Source: Actinoplanes ianthinogenes (GTDB lineage: Bacteria > Actinomycetota > Actinomycetes > Mycobacteriales > Micromonosporaceae). Taken from it: a DNA stretch of 64,000 nucleotides. Position 1 is the first letter of the stretch, and the number at the start of each line of letters is the position of its first letter. The position numbers were made by a program, and so were the translations under genes. The DNA lies in contig NZ_AP023356.1 in NCBI RefSeq assembly GCF_018324205.1, forward strand, positions 1,054,001 to 1,118,000, written 5' to 3'. The notes below the pieces were generated by a model. The model did no database searches. It was not told the origin of the DNA and saw only the letters and a program-made list of their open reading frames with translations. Of this stretch, positions 6,596 to 15,296 are shown piece after piece.

Positions 6596-9355
6596 TCAGA
6601 CGCCGCCCTGGTAGGCGAGCACCCCCCGGTTGACCGCCGCGATCGCCTTGCGGGCCGTCTCTTTCACGCCGGGTGACGCCGCGGAGGCCTCCCGGATCTG
6701 GCCGAGCAGGTCGAGCACCTGCCGCGCCCAGCGGACGAAGTCACCGGCCGGCATGTCGGCGTCGTAGTTGTGCCCGCTGGCCAGCACCCGGGCCAGCGGC
6801 TCACCGCGCGCCCAGCGGTACATCGGCCAGACGAAGCCGGGGTCGGGCTCGCGGGTCAGCGACAGCCCGTGCTCGCTCTCCTCGGTGGCGATCTCGCCCC
6901 ACAGCTTGGCGCAGGCGTCGACCGCGCCGCTGATCGGCCCCTTCGGCACCGAGGCACGGTCCTCACCCTCGCGGCGGGACTCGTAGAGCACCATGCTGAC
7001 CGCGGCGGCCAGCTCCTCGGGATCCAGACCGTCCCAGACGCCCTGCCGCACGCACTCGGCGACGAGCAGGTCGGCCTCGGACCAGATCCGCCCGAGCATC
7101 CGGCCGGCCTCGGACACCTCGCCGTCGGCGGACAGGTAGCCCCGGGCGGTGAGCACGGCACACACCTGGTCGAAGGTGCGGGCCAGCGAGCCGGTCCGGC
7201 CGGCCACCTTGTCCCGCAGCGCGTCGGTGTCGCGCTGGAGCCGGTGCCGGCGCTCGGCCCAGCGGGCGTGGTCCTCCCGCTCCGGGCAGGCGTGGCACGG
7301 GTGCTGCCGCAGCTGCACCTTCAGCAGGGCGATCTCGGCGTCCTCGCCGGGGCTGGCCTTGCTGCGCCCGGCCCGGCGGCGGTCCGGGTGCCGGTCCAGC
7401 CCGGTGGCGCTGACCTGGGCGGCCAGGTCGCGGCGGGCGCCCGGGGAGCGATGGTTGAAGTTTTTCGGCACCCGGACCCGGGTCAGCACCTCGACCTCGC
7501 CGCCGAAGTCGGCCGGGCTGACCCGCCCGGCCCACCGGTCCTGGGTGAGCACGAGCGGCCGCGGCTCGCCGAACCCGCCGGCGGCCGGCTCCAGCACCAC
7601 GGCCAGCCCGGCCCGGCGGCCCTGCGGCACCCGGATCACGTCGCCGATCCGCAGTTTCGCCAGGGAGTCGTTGGCGGCCGAGCGGCGCTGGGCCACACCC
7701 TGCCGGGCCAGCGACTTCTCCCGGTCGGCGATGGCCACCCGGAGCCCGAAGTACTCGTCGAAGTCGCCGTGGTGGCAGGCGGCATCCTCCCCGTACGCCT
7801 GCATGGTGTCGACGTTGCGCTGCACCTGACGGGCCAGGCCGACCACCGAGCGGTCCGCCTGGAACTGGGCGAACGACGACTCCAGCAGCTCGCGGGATTT
7901 CTCCGCGCCGACCGTGCCGACCAGGTTGACCGCCATGTTGTAGGACGGGCGGAACGAGGAGCGCAGCGGATAGGTCCGGGTGGAGGCCAGACCGGCCACG
8001 TGCCGCGGGTCGACCTCGGGGCTCCAGAGCACCACGGCGTGCCCTTCGACGTCGATGCCGCGGCGCCCGGCCCGGCCGGTGAGCTGCGTGTACTCCCCCG
8101 GGGTCAGGTCGACGTGCGCCTCGCCGTTGAACTTGACCAGGCGCTCCAGCACGACGCAGCGGGCCGGCATGTTGATGCCCAGGGCCAGGGTCTCGGTCGC
8201 GAACACCGCCTTGACCAGGCCGTTGACGAAGCACTCCTCGACCGCCTCCTTGAAGGCGGGCAGCATGCCGGCGTGGTGCGCGGCGATGCCCCGCTCCAGG
8301 CCGTCGAGCCACTCCCAGTAACCCAGCACCGACAGGTCCTCGGCCGGGATCGCGGCGACCTTGGCCTGGGCGATCCGGCGGATCTCGGCGCGCTCCTCCG
8401 GGCCGGTCAGGCGCAGCCCGGCGCCGAGGCACTGCTGCACGGCGGCGTCGCAGCCGGCCCGGCTGAAGATGAACAGGATGGCCGGCAGCAGCCCGGCGCG
8501 CTCCAGGCGGTCGACCACCTCGGCGCGCGGTGGTGGCTGCCAGCGGCGGCCGCGGCCGCCCCGCGCGTTCCACCCGCCGGCCCGCTCGCCCAGGTCGAGG
8601 CGGCGCTCCATCTCGCGGGTGTAGCGCAGCAGCTCGGGGTGGACGTCGTGTTTCTTGGCCGCGTCGGCGTCGTGGAACAGGTCGAACATCCGGCGGCCGA
8701 CCAGCATGTGCTGCCAGAGCGGAACCGGGCGGTGCTCGCTGACCACCACGTCGGTCTTGCCGCGGACGGTGACCAGCCAGTCGGCGAACTCCTCGTAGTT
8801 GCTGACCGTGGCGGAGAGCGAGACCAGGGTGACCGAGGCCGGGAGGTGGATGATCACCTCTTCCCAGACGGCGCCGCGGAAGCGGTCGGCGAGGTAGTGG
8901 ACCTCGTCCATCACCACATAGGCGAGATTTTTCAGCTGGGCCGACCCGGAATACAGCATGTTGCGCAGGACCTCGGTGGTCATCACGACCACGGGGGCAT
9001 CCGCGTTGATCACGTTGTCGCCGGTGAGGAGTCCGACCTTTTCCGGGCCGTAGCGCTCGACCAGATCGTGGAACTTCTGGTTGGACAGCGCCTTGATCGG
9101 GGTGGTGTAGAAGCACTTGCGCTCGCCCGAGCGCAGCGCCAGGTGCACGGCGAACTCGCCCACCACGGTCTTGCCGGCGCCGGTCGGCGCGCAGACCAGC
9201 ACGCCGTTGCCCCGCTCCAGCACCTCGCACGCGGCGCGCTGGAAGTCGTCCAGGTCGAAGCCGACATCGAGCATGAAATCGTCGAGCGCCGGGAACTCGG
9301 CGACTCGCGCCGCCCGCCGCTTGGATTCCGCATACCGTTCGGCGGGACTCGTCAT
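6596..9355 (-). CDS. helY: Ski2-like DEAD/DEAH-box RNA helicase HelY
   Basis: This 919-residue superfamily-2 helicase has Walker A APTGAGKT (56-63), DEVH (150-153), a SAT motif, a second RecA domain with QLTGRAGRRG, and a long C-terminal helical domain of the Ski2/Mtr4 class with C-x2-C-x-rich HPCHACPEREDH. It likely remodels RNA for turnover or ribosome assembly. The start is ATG at 9355 (MTSPAERYAESKRR); the upstream extension lacks a binding site. It lies at the far end of the Pup-proteasome/Tat locus, as in mycobacteria. Here a HAD gene, a 64-residue protein and a lipid kinase separate it from tatC. Confidence 0.92.
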   Translation of the reverse strand: MTSPAERYAESKRRAARVAEFPALDDFMLDVGFDLDDFQRAACEVLERGNGVLVCAPTGAGKTVVGEFAVHLALRSGERKCFYTTPIKALSNQKFHDLVERYGPEKVGLLTGDNVINADAPVVVMTTEVLRNMLYSGSAQLKNLAYVVMDEVHYLADRFRGAVWEEVIIHLPASVTLVSLSATVSNYEEFADWLVTVRGKTDVVVSEHRPVPLWQHMLVGRRMFDLFHDADAAKKHDVHPELLRYTREMERRLDLGERAGGWNARGGRGRRWQPPPRAEVVDRLERAGLLPAILFIFSRAGCDAAVQQCLGAGLRLTGPEERAEIRRIAQAKVAAIPAEDLSVLGYWEWLDGLERGIAAHHAGMLPAFKEAVEECFVNGLVKAVFATETLALGINMPARCVVLERLVKFNGEAHVDLTPGEYTQLTGRAGRRGIDVEGHAVVLWSPEVDPRHVAGLASTRTYPLRSSFRPSYNMAVNLVGTVGAEKSRELLESSFAQFQADRSVVGLARQVQRNVDTMQAYGEDAACHHGDFDEYFGLRVAIADREKSLARQGVAQRRSAANDSLAKLRIGDVIRVPQGRRAGLAVVLEPAAGGFGEPRPLVLTQDRWAGRVSPADFGGEVEVLTRVRVPKNFNHRSPGARRDLAAQVSATGLDRHPDRRRAGRSKASPGEDAEIALLKVQLRQHPCHACPEREDHARWAERRHRLQRDTDALRDKVAGRTGSLARTFDQVCAVLTARGYLSADGEVSEAGRMLGRIWSEADLLVAECVRQGVWDGLDPEELAAAVSMVLYESRREGEDRASVPKGPISGAVDACAKLWGEIATEESEHGLSLTREPDPGFVWPMYRWARGEPLARVLASGHNYDADMPAGDFVRWARQVLDLLGQIREASAASPGVKETARKAIAAVNRGVLAYQGGV

Positions 9356-9442
9356 GAACAGAAGCCTAGTTCGCTGGTATGACAATTCGCGACACGGTTA
9401 GGCGCGTCCGAGCCCGGTCAGGCGCATCGGTAAGGTGCACGA

Positions 9443-10168
9443 GTGCCGCATGCCACCGAACCTCCCCAGTCCGCGCGGCTCGTGGAAGCCGTCCTGTTCG
9501 ACTTCCACGGCACTCTCGCCCAGGTCGAAGACCCGGTGACCTGGGTCGTTGCGGCTGCCGCGGCGTGCGGCGCCACCCTCGACCGGGGGAAGGCCACGAT
9601 CCTGGCCGACCGCCTGGTCACCGCCGGTCGCGCCGGCGGCCCGCTGCCGCACCGGGTGCCCCCGCAGCTGGCCGAGCACTGGGCCGACCGCGATCTCTAC
9701 GAGCACAGTCACCGGGCCGCCTACACGGGCCTGGCCGCGACCGTGCACACCGACGTCGAGGGACTGGCCGACGCGCTCTACGAGCGGCTGCTGGTGCCCG
9801 ACGGCTGGTTGCCTTATCCGGACACCGAGCCGACGCTGCGCAGGCTGCACGAGGCCGGGATCAAGGTCGCCGTGGTCAGCAACATCGGGTTCGACATCCG
9901 CCCGCACTTCGCCCACTGGGGCCTGGACGGGCTGGTCGACGCGTTCGCGCTGAGTTACGAGGTGGGCCGGACCAAACCGGACCCGGCGATCTTCCTGCGC
10001 GCCTGCGGGATGGTCGGCGCTGATCCGGAGCGGACACTGATGGTGGGTGACACGCCCGCGGACGCCGGCGCGGTCAGGGCCGGCTGCGCCGCCCTGGTGC
10101 TGCCCGCCGCCGAGGCCGGCCGCAACAACGGGCTGGGCGCGACGCTCGCGCTGGCCGGCTGCGTCTGA
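9443..10168 (+). CDS. HAD superfamily hydrolase with altered motif I
   Basis: A 241-residue HAD protein with a helical cap. Motif I reads VLFDFHGTLAQ: the nucleophile Asp is present but the usual second Asp (DxD) is His. Motif II is VVSNIG and motif III/IV is GRTKPDPAIF...MVGDTPADAG. Loss of the general acid/base Asp suggests a non-standard reaction (phosphonatase-like or transfer) or weak phosphatase activity. The GTG start at 9443 is preceded by TAAGGTGCACGA. It is transcribed against the surrounding minus-strand genes. Confidence 0.85.
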   Translation: MPHATEPPQSARLVEAVLFDFHGTLAQVEDPVTWVVAAAAACGATLDRGKATILADRLVTAGRAGGPLPHRVPPQLAEHWADRDLYEHSHRAAYTGLAATVHTDVEGLADALYERLLVPDGWLPYPDTEPTLRRLHEAGIKVAVVSNIGFDIRPHFAHWGLDGLVDAFALSYEVGRTKPDPAIFLRACGMVGADPERTLMVGDTPADAGAVRAGCAALVLPAAEAGRNNGLGATLALAGCV

Positions 10169-10204
10169 CCCGGCACGCCGACCGAGTTCGCTGGTTGAGC
10201 CCGC

Positions 10205-10399
10205 TCAGACGTACCGGTCGAGGATGGTGCCGCGGCGGCCCTTGCCGGCCGTCGCCGCGGCGGCCTGCGCCTCGGTGGCCGCGTCGGGGCTGACCGCGGC
10301 GTCGGCCATCGCCTTGAAGGCCTGCCGCGCGTTGCCGAAGACCGAGGTCGCCATCGCGGTGATCGAGGACGTGTTGCCGGACACCGTGTTCATCGCCAT
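10205..10399 (-). CDS. Small 64-residue hypothetical protein
   Basis: Encodes a Ser/Ala-rich N-terminal half (SITAMATSVFGNARQAFKAM), an Ala-rich middle and a basic C-terminus KGRRGTILDRYV. The start ATG at 10399 has GGTGAGGG directly upstream. It lies 42 bp after the lipid kinase stop on the same strand, so it may be co-transcribed with it. No Cys, signal peptide or membrane segment is visible. I do not recognise the family. The amphipathic Ala-rich helix could be a partner-binding peptide, but no function is assigned. Confidence 0.6.
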   Translation of the reverse strand: MAMNTVSGNTSSITAMATSVFGNARQAFKAMADAAVSPDAATEAQAAAATAGKGRRGTILDRYV

Positions 10400-10441
10400 G
10401 CCCTCACCTTCGGGCTGTCGCCGGGCGATCTGACGGTCAAC

Positions 10442-11341
10442 TCACCGGAGCAACCGGACTGCACCCGGCACAACTTTCATGTCGAGCGGCAGCGGGCCGA
10501 GCCGCTCCCCGTCCGCATACCCGATGATCCCCTCGGCGTGCACCCGCACGTGCCGGGCCCGCAGCACGGTCACCCGGGCGTCGGTGACGTGCGTGCCGTC
10601 CCGCAACCGCGGTGTGAGCCGGACCAGGCCACCCCGCCCGAGCGGGCTCGCGTAGATCACGTCGAGCAGCCCGTCGGCCGGGTCGGCGTCCGGCAGGATC
10701 CGCATGCCACCGCCGTAACTGGCCGCGTTCCCGACCGCGACCACCTCGGCCGGCACGGTCAGCACCTCGCCGTCGATCTCCAGCGTGTACCGGCGGGCCC
10801 GCAGCCGGGCCAGCTCCAGCATGATCGCCAGGTCGTAGCGGCGCGGTCCGCGCGGCCAGCGCATCCGGTTGGCCCGCTCGTTGACCAGCGCGTCGAACCC
10901 GGCCGCCAGCACCGCGCAGAACCAGCGTTCCCGCCCGGCCGCGTCGGCCGCCAGGGCGGCATCGATCCGCCGCACACGGCCCGCTGCGAGACTCGCGGCG
11001 ATCCCGGCCGCGGCTTCGATCGGCTCTTTCGGTACGCCCACAGCACCCGCGAAGTCGTTCCCGGTCCCGGCAGCCACCACCCCGAACCCGACGTCTCGCC
11101 CAGCGACGGCTTGCAGCACCCGATGCACCGTCCCGTCCCCGCCCACCGCGACCAGCGCCACCGCCCCGTCCGCGACCGCCCGGTGACAGGCCTGCTCCGC
11201 CCCGGTCCCACTGTCCGCCTCGAGCAGCCGCACCGGATGCCCGGCCCCGCCCAGCGCTTGCAACACCCCGGGAAGCAAACCGCGGTGCCGGCCCCGCCCA
11301 GCCCGGGCATTGGCCAGCACCGCGATGAAATCCCTCGTCAC
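10442..11341 (-). CDS. Diacylglycerol kinase catalytic-domain lipid kinase
   Basis: A 299-residue DagK/YegS-type kinase. The nucleotide-binding GGDGTVH motif (about 68-74) and GTGNDFAGAVG (about 92-102) define the family. A C-terminal beta-sandwich holds DADPADGLLDV. Such enzymes phosphorylate diacylglycerol or related lipids (sphingosine or phosphatidylinositol-like) at the membrane. The GTG at 11341 is the first start giving an intact N-terminus (TRDFIAVLANARAGRG). A large hairpin separates it from tatC, so it probably has its own promoter. Confidence 0.9.
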   Translation of the reverse strand: MTRDFIAVLANARAGRGRHRGLLPGVLQALGGAGHPVRLLEADSGTGAEQACHRAVADGAVALVAVGGDGTVHRVLQAVAGRDVGFGVVAAGTGNDFAGAVGVPKEPIEAAAGIAASLAAGRVRRIDAALAADAAGRERWFCAVLAAGFDALVNERANRMRWPRGPRRYDLAIMLELARLRARRYTLEIDGEVLTVPAEVVAVGNAASYGGGMRILPDADPADGLLDVIYASPLGRGGLVRLTPRLRDGTHVTDARVTVLRARHVRVHAEGIIGYADGERLGPLPLDMKVVPGAVRLLR

Positions 11342-11400
11342 CGGCGTGACGGTACCGGGTGACCCGCTCAGCCGTCACGGCGGTGAGCCCTTCCCACCCC

Positions 11401-11502
11401 GCAAAACGCCGCCGGTGACGGGGCAAGTGACTTCTCGACGCCCGCGGGGTTTGCGGGCGGCGGGAAGTCACTTGCCCCGTCACCGGTTACCAGGCGTTTT
11501 GC
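11401..11502. repeat. Long imperfect inverted repeat between tatC and lipid kinase
   Basis: The left arm 11401-11445 and right arm 11453-11502 match almost throughout once a five-base insertion in the right arm is allowed. The shared core is CCGGTGACGGGGCAAGTGAC, with GCAAAACGCC at the outer ends and a 7-nt GGGGTTT loop. It lies 26 bp after the tatC stop. It could be the operon terminator, but arms this long are also typical of a MITE-like element. No flanking target duplication is obvious. Confidence 0.8.
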
Positions 11503-11527
11503 CGCGGAGCGAAGCGGAGCCAGCCAG

Positions 11528-12496
11528 CTAAGTCATGTCGTCGAAGCGACGTTCGATCGGCCTCGGGCTCTCCACCGGCGTGGGCGCGTCGACCGGGGTC
11601 GGGGCGGCGATCGGGTCGGACGCGCCGACCGGGACCCGCTCCTCCTCGAGCGTGGAGATCGCGTCGTCGTCGAGCCCCGCGTAAAGCTCCTTGCCGACGC
11701 CCTTGCGCTTGTCGTTGAGGAACGCGACACCGACCGCCACGAAGTACAGGAACGCCATGCAGGCGGCCAGCAGCGTCATGCCGAACGGGCCCGGGTCCGG
11801 AGTCGCGATCGCGGCGAACGCGAACGACAGGAAGATCACCGCGCGCCACCAGCTGAGCAGCCGTTTCGCCGTGACCACACCGGTGAAGTTCAGCATCAGC
11901 AGGATCAGCGGGAACTCGAACGCCGCGCCGAACAGCACGATCATCGTGGTGACGAACCCGATGTACGCCGTGACCTCCAGCTGCTGCGACTGCTGGAGAA
12001 CGCCGGCCTCCATGATGAACTGGAGGCTGTGCTGAACCACGAAGTAGGCCAGCACGGCGCCGCCCATGAACAGCGGGGCGGCGATCCCGACGAACACGTA
12101 CGCCCACTTGCGCTCGTGGCGGTGCAGACCCGGGGCGATGAACGCCCACAGCTGGTAGAGCCAGACCGGCGAGCCGACGAGCAGACCCACCCAGAGGGCG
12201 AGCTTGAGCCGGATGATCAGACCGTCACTCGCGGCCAGCGTCAGGTACTGACACTTCCAGGTGCCGTCGGGCTGCAACGCCTTCGAGGTCGGCAGATGGC
12301 AATACGGCCCGCTGAGCAGGTCGAAGACCCAGTCGGAGACGATGAAGCCGACGATCAGGCCGACAACGACGCCCAGCGAGGCGATGAAGAGCCGGTTGCG
12401 CAACTCCCGGACATGCTCGATGAGGGTCATCGAGCCGTCGGACGCCTGCTCGAACTTGCTCGGCCCCTTGTTGCGGCGCAGGCTCAGGGAAGCCAT
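11528..12496 (-). CDS. tatC: Sec-independent protein translocase TatC
   Basis: A 322-residue integral membrane protein with the TatC signature MTLIEHVRELRNRLF near the N-terminus (about 23-37) and six predicted transmembrane segments. The substrate-receptor motif region LYQLWAFIAPGL is at about 113-124. It recognises twin-arginine signal peptides and with TatA forms the folded-protein translocon. The hydrophilic C-terminal tail (about residues 255-322) is Pro/Asp/Glu-rich and longer than in E. coli. It starts 9 bp after tatA, so the two form one operon. Confidence 0.96.
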   Translation of the reverse strand: MASLSLRRNKGPSKFEQASDGSMTLIEHVRELRNRLFIASLGVVVGLIVGFIVSDWVFDLLSGPYCHLPTSKALQPDGTWKCQYLTLAASDGLIIRLKLALWVGLLVGSPVWLYQLWAFIAPGLHRHERKWAYVFVGIAAPLFMGGAVLAYFVVQHSLQFIMEAGVLQQSQQLEVTAYIGFVTTMIVLFGAAFEFPLILLMLNFTGVVTAKRLLSWWRAVIFLSFAFAAIATPDPGPFGMTLLAACMAFLYFVAVGVAFLNDKRKGVGKELYAGLDDDAISTLEEERVPVGASDPIAAPTPVDAPTPVESPRPIERRFDDMT

Positions 12497-12505
12497 CGTC
12501 CTAGG

Positions 12506-12874
12506 TCAGCGGTCGTTGGTGCGCTGCACCGGGTCGACGTAGGGCTGCGCGGGCGGCTGCTGGGGCTGCTGGTAACCCGGCTGCGGCTGCTGGTAGCCAC
12601 CCTGCGGAGGCTGCTGCTGATAGCCCGGCTGCGGCTGGTAACCCGGCTGCTGAACGTCACCCTGGAGCGGCTGCCGCGAGTACTGCGCGTCGGCCTTCTC
12701 CGCCAGGTTGTCGTCGTTCTTGCCCTCGTCGACGAGGCCCTTGGTCTCGGCCTTGATGATCCGCAGCGAGCGGCCCAGGGAACGCGCCGCGTCGGGCAGT
12801 CGCTTCGCGCCGAACAGCAGGACGAGCACGACGACGAGAAGAATGAGGTGCCATGGCTTGAAGGCGCCGCTCAT
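12506..12874 (-). CDS. tatA: Twin-arginine translocase subunit TatA
   Basis: A 122-residue protein with the TatA architecture: one N-terminal transmembrane helix ([20 protein letters not shown]) containing the FG-x-KRLP hinge, then an amphipathic helix ([14 protein letters not shown]). The C-terminal half is a low-complexity Gln/Pro/Tyr/Gly tail made of QPGYQ-like repeats. TatA oligomers form the translocation pathway for folded substrates recruited by TatC. A hairpin at 12927-12950 lies upstream. Such repetitive tails are common in actinobacterial TatA. Confidence 0.95.
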   Translation of the reverse strand: MSGAFKPWHLILLVVVLVLLFGAKRLPDAARSLGRSLRIIKAETKGLVDEGKNDDNLAEKADAQYSRQPLQGDVQQPGYQPQPGYQQQPPQGGYQQPQPGYQQPQQPPAQPYVDPVQRTNDR

Positions 12875-12926
12875 GGGATGACTCCAGACGGTGGGATCAG
12901 GTTGCGGGGTCCATCGTACGTGTCAA

Positions 12927-12950
12927 TTCCGGCGATGTTGCATGCCGGAA
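12927..12950. other. Hairpin upstream of tatA
   Basis: TTCCGGC (12927-12933) and GCCGGAA (12944-12950) flank a 10-nt loop in the 136-bp gap between the small membrane protein gene and tatA. It could be a weak terminator or attenuator, or an operator for tatA. No U-tract is present. Confidence 0.35.
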
Positions 12951-13010
12951 CCCGCGAGATTCTTACGTATCGGCTTTACGTCCTGGACAACGGGGCCGGA
13001 ACAGCCCACT

Positions 13011-13259
13011 TCACTTGCCGAGGCCGGCTTTGATCTGTTCGACCTGCTCCTGGGCCCGCTCGGCCCGCTGCTGCAGACCGAGCATGGTCTGCTCCAGCTT
13101 CGCCGCGCCGGCCTGCAGGCGCATCGCCTCCTCCTGCCGGCGCTGGAGCTTGACGGCCGCCCGGCGCAGCTCGGACAACCGGCCCAGCAGCCGCACCGCG
13201 GCGAGGACCAGGACGATCAGCGCGATCACCACCACGGCGATCCAGACCCACATCAGCAC
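13011..13259 (-). CDS. Small membrane-anchored coiled-coil protein
   Basis: An 82-residue protein with one N-terminal transmembrane helix (WVWIAVVVIALIVLVLAAV) followed by a charged heptad-rich helix (about 30-82, with LQRRQEEAMRLQ and QQRAERAQEQVEQIK) that should form a cytoplasmic coiled coil. The start is a GTG at 13259, with an ATG two codons later as an alternative. It sits between pafC and tatA on the same strand. No catalytic motif is visible and no named family is recognised. The position hints at a role with the Tat or PafBC genes, but this is inference. Confidence 0.8.
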   Translation of the reverse strand: MLMWVWIAVVVIALIVLVLAAVRLLGRLSELRRAAVKLQRRQEEAMRLQAGAAKLEQTMLGLQQRAERAQEQVEQIKAGLGK

Positions 13260-13294
13260 GGCGCAACCCTACCGGTCGGCGGGGAAAACGCGAC

Positions 13295-14251
13295 TCACCC
13301 GGGCGCGGCGTACTGGTCCAGGGCCTCGTGGGCCGCGGCGCGGATCTGCTCGACCAGCTCGGGCGGGCCGGCCACCGTCACGTCCGGGCGGCCGACCAGG
13401 AAGCGCCGAGCCCAGACCAGGTCGGTGACCCGCATCGTGACCAGCCACTCGCCGGGCTCCTTGACCACCTGCTCGACCGGGTAGTACTCGGTGATCCACC
13501 GGCCGCCGCGGCCCACCCGCAGGGTGACCAGCGGCAGCTCCGGGCCGGGCCGGAAGACGCCGTCGGTGACGTCGTGCGGCACCGCCTCGACCGGCGGCCG
13601 GGCCGGCTCGGAAAGTTCCGTGAACGCGTCGATCCGGTCGATCCGGAACATCCGGGTCGCCTCGGCCCGGCGGCACCACGCCTCCAGGTACGCGAACGTG
13701 CCGACGGTCAGCATCCGCATGGGGTCGACCACCCGGTCGGTGGTCTCGTCGCGGGCGGCCGTGTAATACGTCAGCCGCAGCGCGTGCCCGGAGTCGACCG
13801 CGGCACGAACCTTGGCGAGTTTCTCCTGGTTGGCCGGGAGTTTCACGGCCACCGGGGCGTCCGCCAGGTCGCCGGCCGCGCTCTCGATCTTGGCGAGGGC
13901 GCGCTCGATGGCGTCCCGGGAGCCGATGCCGGGCGTCTCGGCGAGCATCCGCAGCGCCACCACCAGGGCGAGCGCCTCGTCCGGGTTGAGACGCAGCGGC
14001 TTGTCGATGCCGGCGTCGTGGCTGATCGTCACCCGGTCGCCGTCGAACGCCATGTCGATCAGGTCGCCCGGGCCGTACCCGGGCAGCCCGCACACCCAGA
14101 GCAGCTCCAGGTCCTCGCGCAGCTGCTTCGGCGTCACGTTGAGGTCGGCGGCCGCCTCGGCGATCAGGATGCCGGGGCGGGCCAGCAGGTAGGGCACCAG
14201 GTTGAGCAGGCGGCCGAGCCGGTCGGCGGACGGGGTGCGCGGGGCGGTCAT
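13295..14251 (-). CDS. pafC: WYL-domain regulator PafC
   Basis: A 318-residue regulator with an N-terminal winged HTH (about 10-65: LLNLVPYLLARPGILIAEAA, LNVTPKQLREDLELLWVCG), a WYL domain (about 150-220: GHALRLTYYTAARDETTDRV, VDPMRMLTVGTFAYLEAWC) and a WCX C-terminal domain. PafB and PafC form the PafBC activator of the mycobacterial LexA-independent DNA-damage response. The ATG at 14251 overlaps the pafB stop by 4 bp (ATGA), so the two are translationally coupled. Confidence 0.95.
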   Translation of the reverse strand: MTAPRTPSADRLGRLLNLVPYLLARPGILIAEAAADLNVTPKQLREDLELLWVCGLPGYGPGDLIDMAFDGDRVTISHDAGIDKPLRLNPDEALALVVALRMLAETPGIGSRDAIERALAKIESAAGDLADAPVAVKLPANQEKLAKVRAAVDSGHALRLTYYTAARDETTDRVVDPMRMLTVGTFAYLEAWCRRAEATRMFRIDRIDAFTELSEPARPPVEAVPHDVTDGVFRPGPELPLVTLRVGRGGRWITEYYPVEQVVKEPGEWLVTMRVTDLVWARRFLVGRPDVTVAGPPELVEQIRAAAHEALDQYAAPG

Positions 14252-15237
14252 CGGGCGACCGCCGGCAGCTCATAGCGCGTGACCAGCTCCTTGAGGTGCT
14301 GGATCACCGCGTCGCGCAGCTCGGGGGGACCGTCCGCGCGGGCATCCGGCCCGTACCCGGCGATCCGCGAGGCGAGCCACTCCGGATCGCCGTACGAAAT
14401 GGTCAGTCTGTCGCCCTCCGGGCCCGGGACGATCTCGCTGGCCAGCCGGCGTAGGCCGGCGGCCCGGCCGGGCCGGACGGTGACCGTGGCGCGGCCGGTG
14501 CGGGCGATCGGGCCGGAGCTTACCGCCACGTGCTTGATCAGGTCGGCGTCCTCCGGCGGGGTGAACGCGCCCGGGCGGCCGGTGGCCTTGACGTCCCCGA
14601 CGATCCGGGACAGCCGGAAGCAGCGGGCCGCGTTGCGGTCCCGGTCGTGGCCCACGACGTACCACCTGCCGCGCCAGCAGACCACGCCCCACGGCTCCAG
14701 GCGGCGCACACTGGGCTCGTCGACCTCGGGCACCCGATATTTGAAGGTGACCGCGCGGCGGTCCCGGGCGGCCGAGGTGAGCGGGCCGAACGCCGGGTCG
14801 ACGGTGACCACCGGCTCCACGCCGAGGGTGGCCTGCGGGTCCACCTCGACGCCGGCGGCGCGCAGTTTGGCCAGGCCGGAGGAGGCCGCGGCGGCCAGGC
14901 CGGCGTGCTGCCAGAGCCGGGCGGCGATGCCGACCGCGGCGGCCTCGTCCGGTTCGAGCAGGATGTCGGGCAGCGCGTACTCCCGCTGCGCGATCCGGTA
15001 ACCGGGCTCCTGGTCGAAGATGCTCGCGGTCCCGGTCTCCAGGGGCACGCCGAGCTCCCGCAGCTCGGCCTTGTCCCGCTCGAACTTGCGCTGGAAGGCT
15101 TCGTGGTCCCGGGGATCCGAGGGGTCGTGCTCGTAACCGGGCACGGTCAGGGCGATCTGCGCGGCGGTCAGGAACCGTCGCGTGGACAGCAGGCAGATCA
15201 CCAGGTTCACCAGGCGCTCGGTACGAGTGCGCGACAC
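14248..15237 (-). CDS. pafB: WYL-domain regulator PafB
   Basis: This 329-residue partner of PafC has the same layout: HTH (TERLVNLVICLLSTRRFLTA, with FQRKFERDKAELRELGVPL), WYL domain (RAVTFKYRVP, LEPWGVVCWRGRWYVVGHDR) and WCX domain. The GTG at 15237 gives VSRTRTERLVN, the usual family N-terminus; the upstream extension is not conserved-looking. PafBC responds to DNA damage, probably through a ligand bound at WYL. In most relatives pafB follows pafA directly, but here about 9 kb of other genes intervene. Confidence 0.94.
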   Translation of the reverse strand: MSRTRTERLVNLVICLLSTRRFLTAAQIALTVPGYEHDPSDPRDHEAFQRKFERDKAELRELGVPLETGTASIFDQEPGYRIAQREYALPDILLEPDEAAAVGIAARLWQHAGLAAAASSGLAKLRAAGVEVDPQATLGVEPVVTVDPAFGPLTSAARDRRAVTFKYRVPEVDEPSVRRLEPWGVVCWRGRWYVVGHDRDRNAARCFRLSRIVGDVKATGRPGAFTPPEDADLIKHVAVSSGPIARTGRATVTVRPGRAAGLRRLASEIVPGPEGDRLTISYGDPEWLASRIAGYGPDARADGPPELRDAVIQHLKELVTRYELPAVAR

Positions 15238-15296
15238 GACACGAAACCTAGCAGCCCGCGTGTCCCGACCGTTAAACGCGCGGAGCCCGGGGAACG

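Noticed and set aside
3667..6633. Plus-strand frame of nearly 1000 codons through four genes
   Set aside because: It spans phosphatase, NTF2-like, TetR and STAS genes, each with its own motifs and starts. It is a shadow.
12540..12660. Tandem DNA repeats in the tatA 3' end
   Set aside because: They encode the Gln/Pro/Tyr/Gly tail common to actinobacterial TatA and need no separate explanation.
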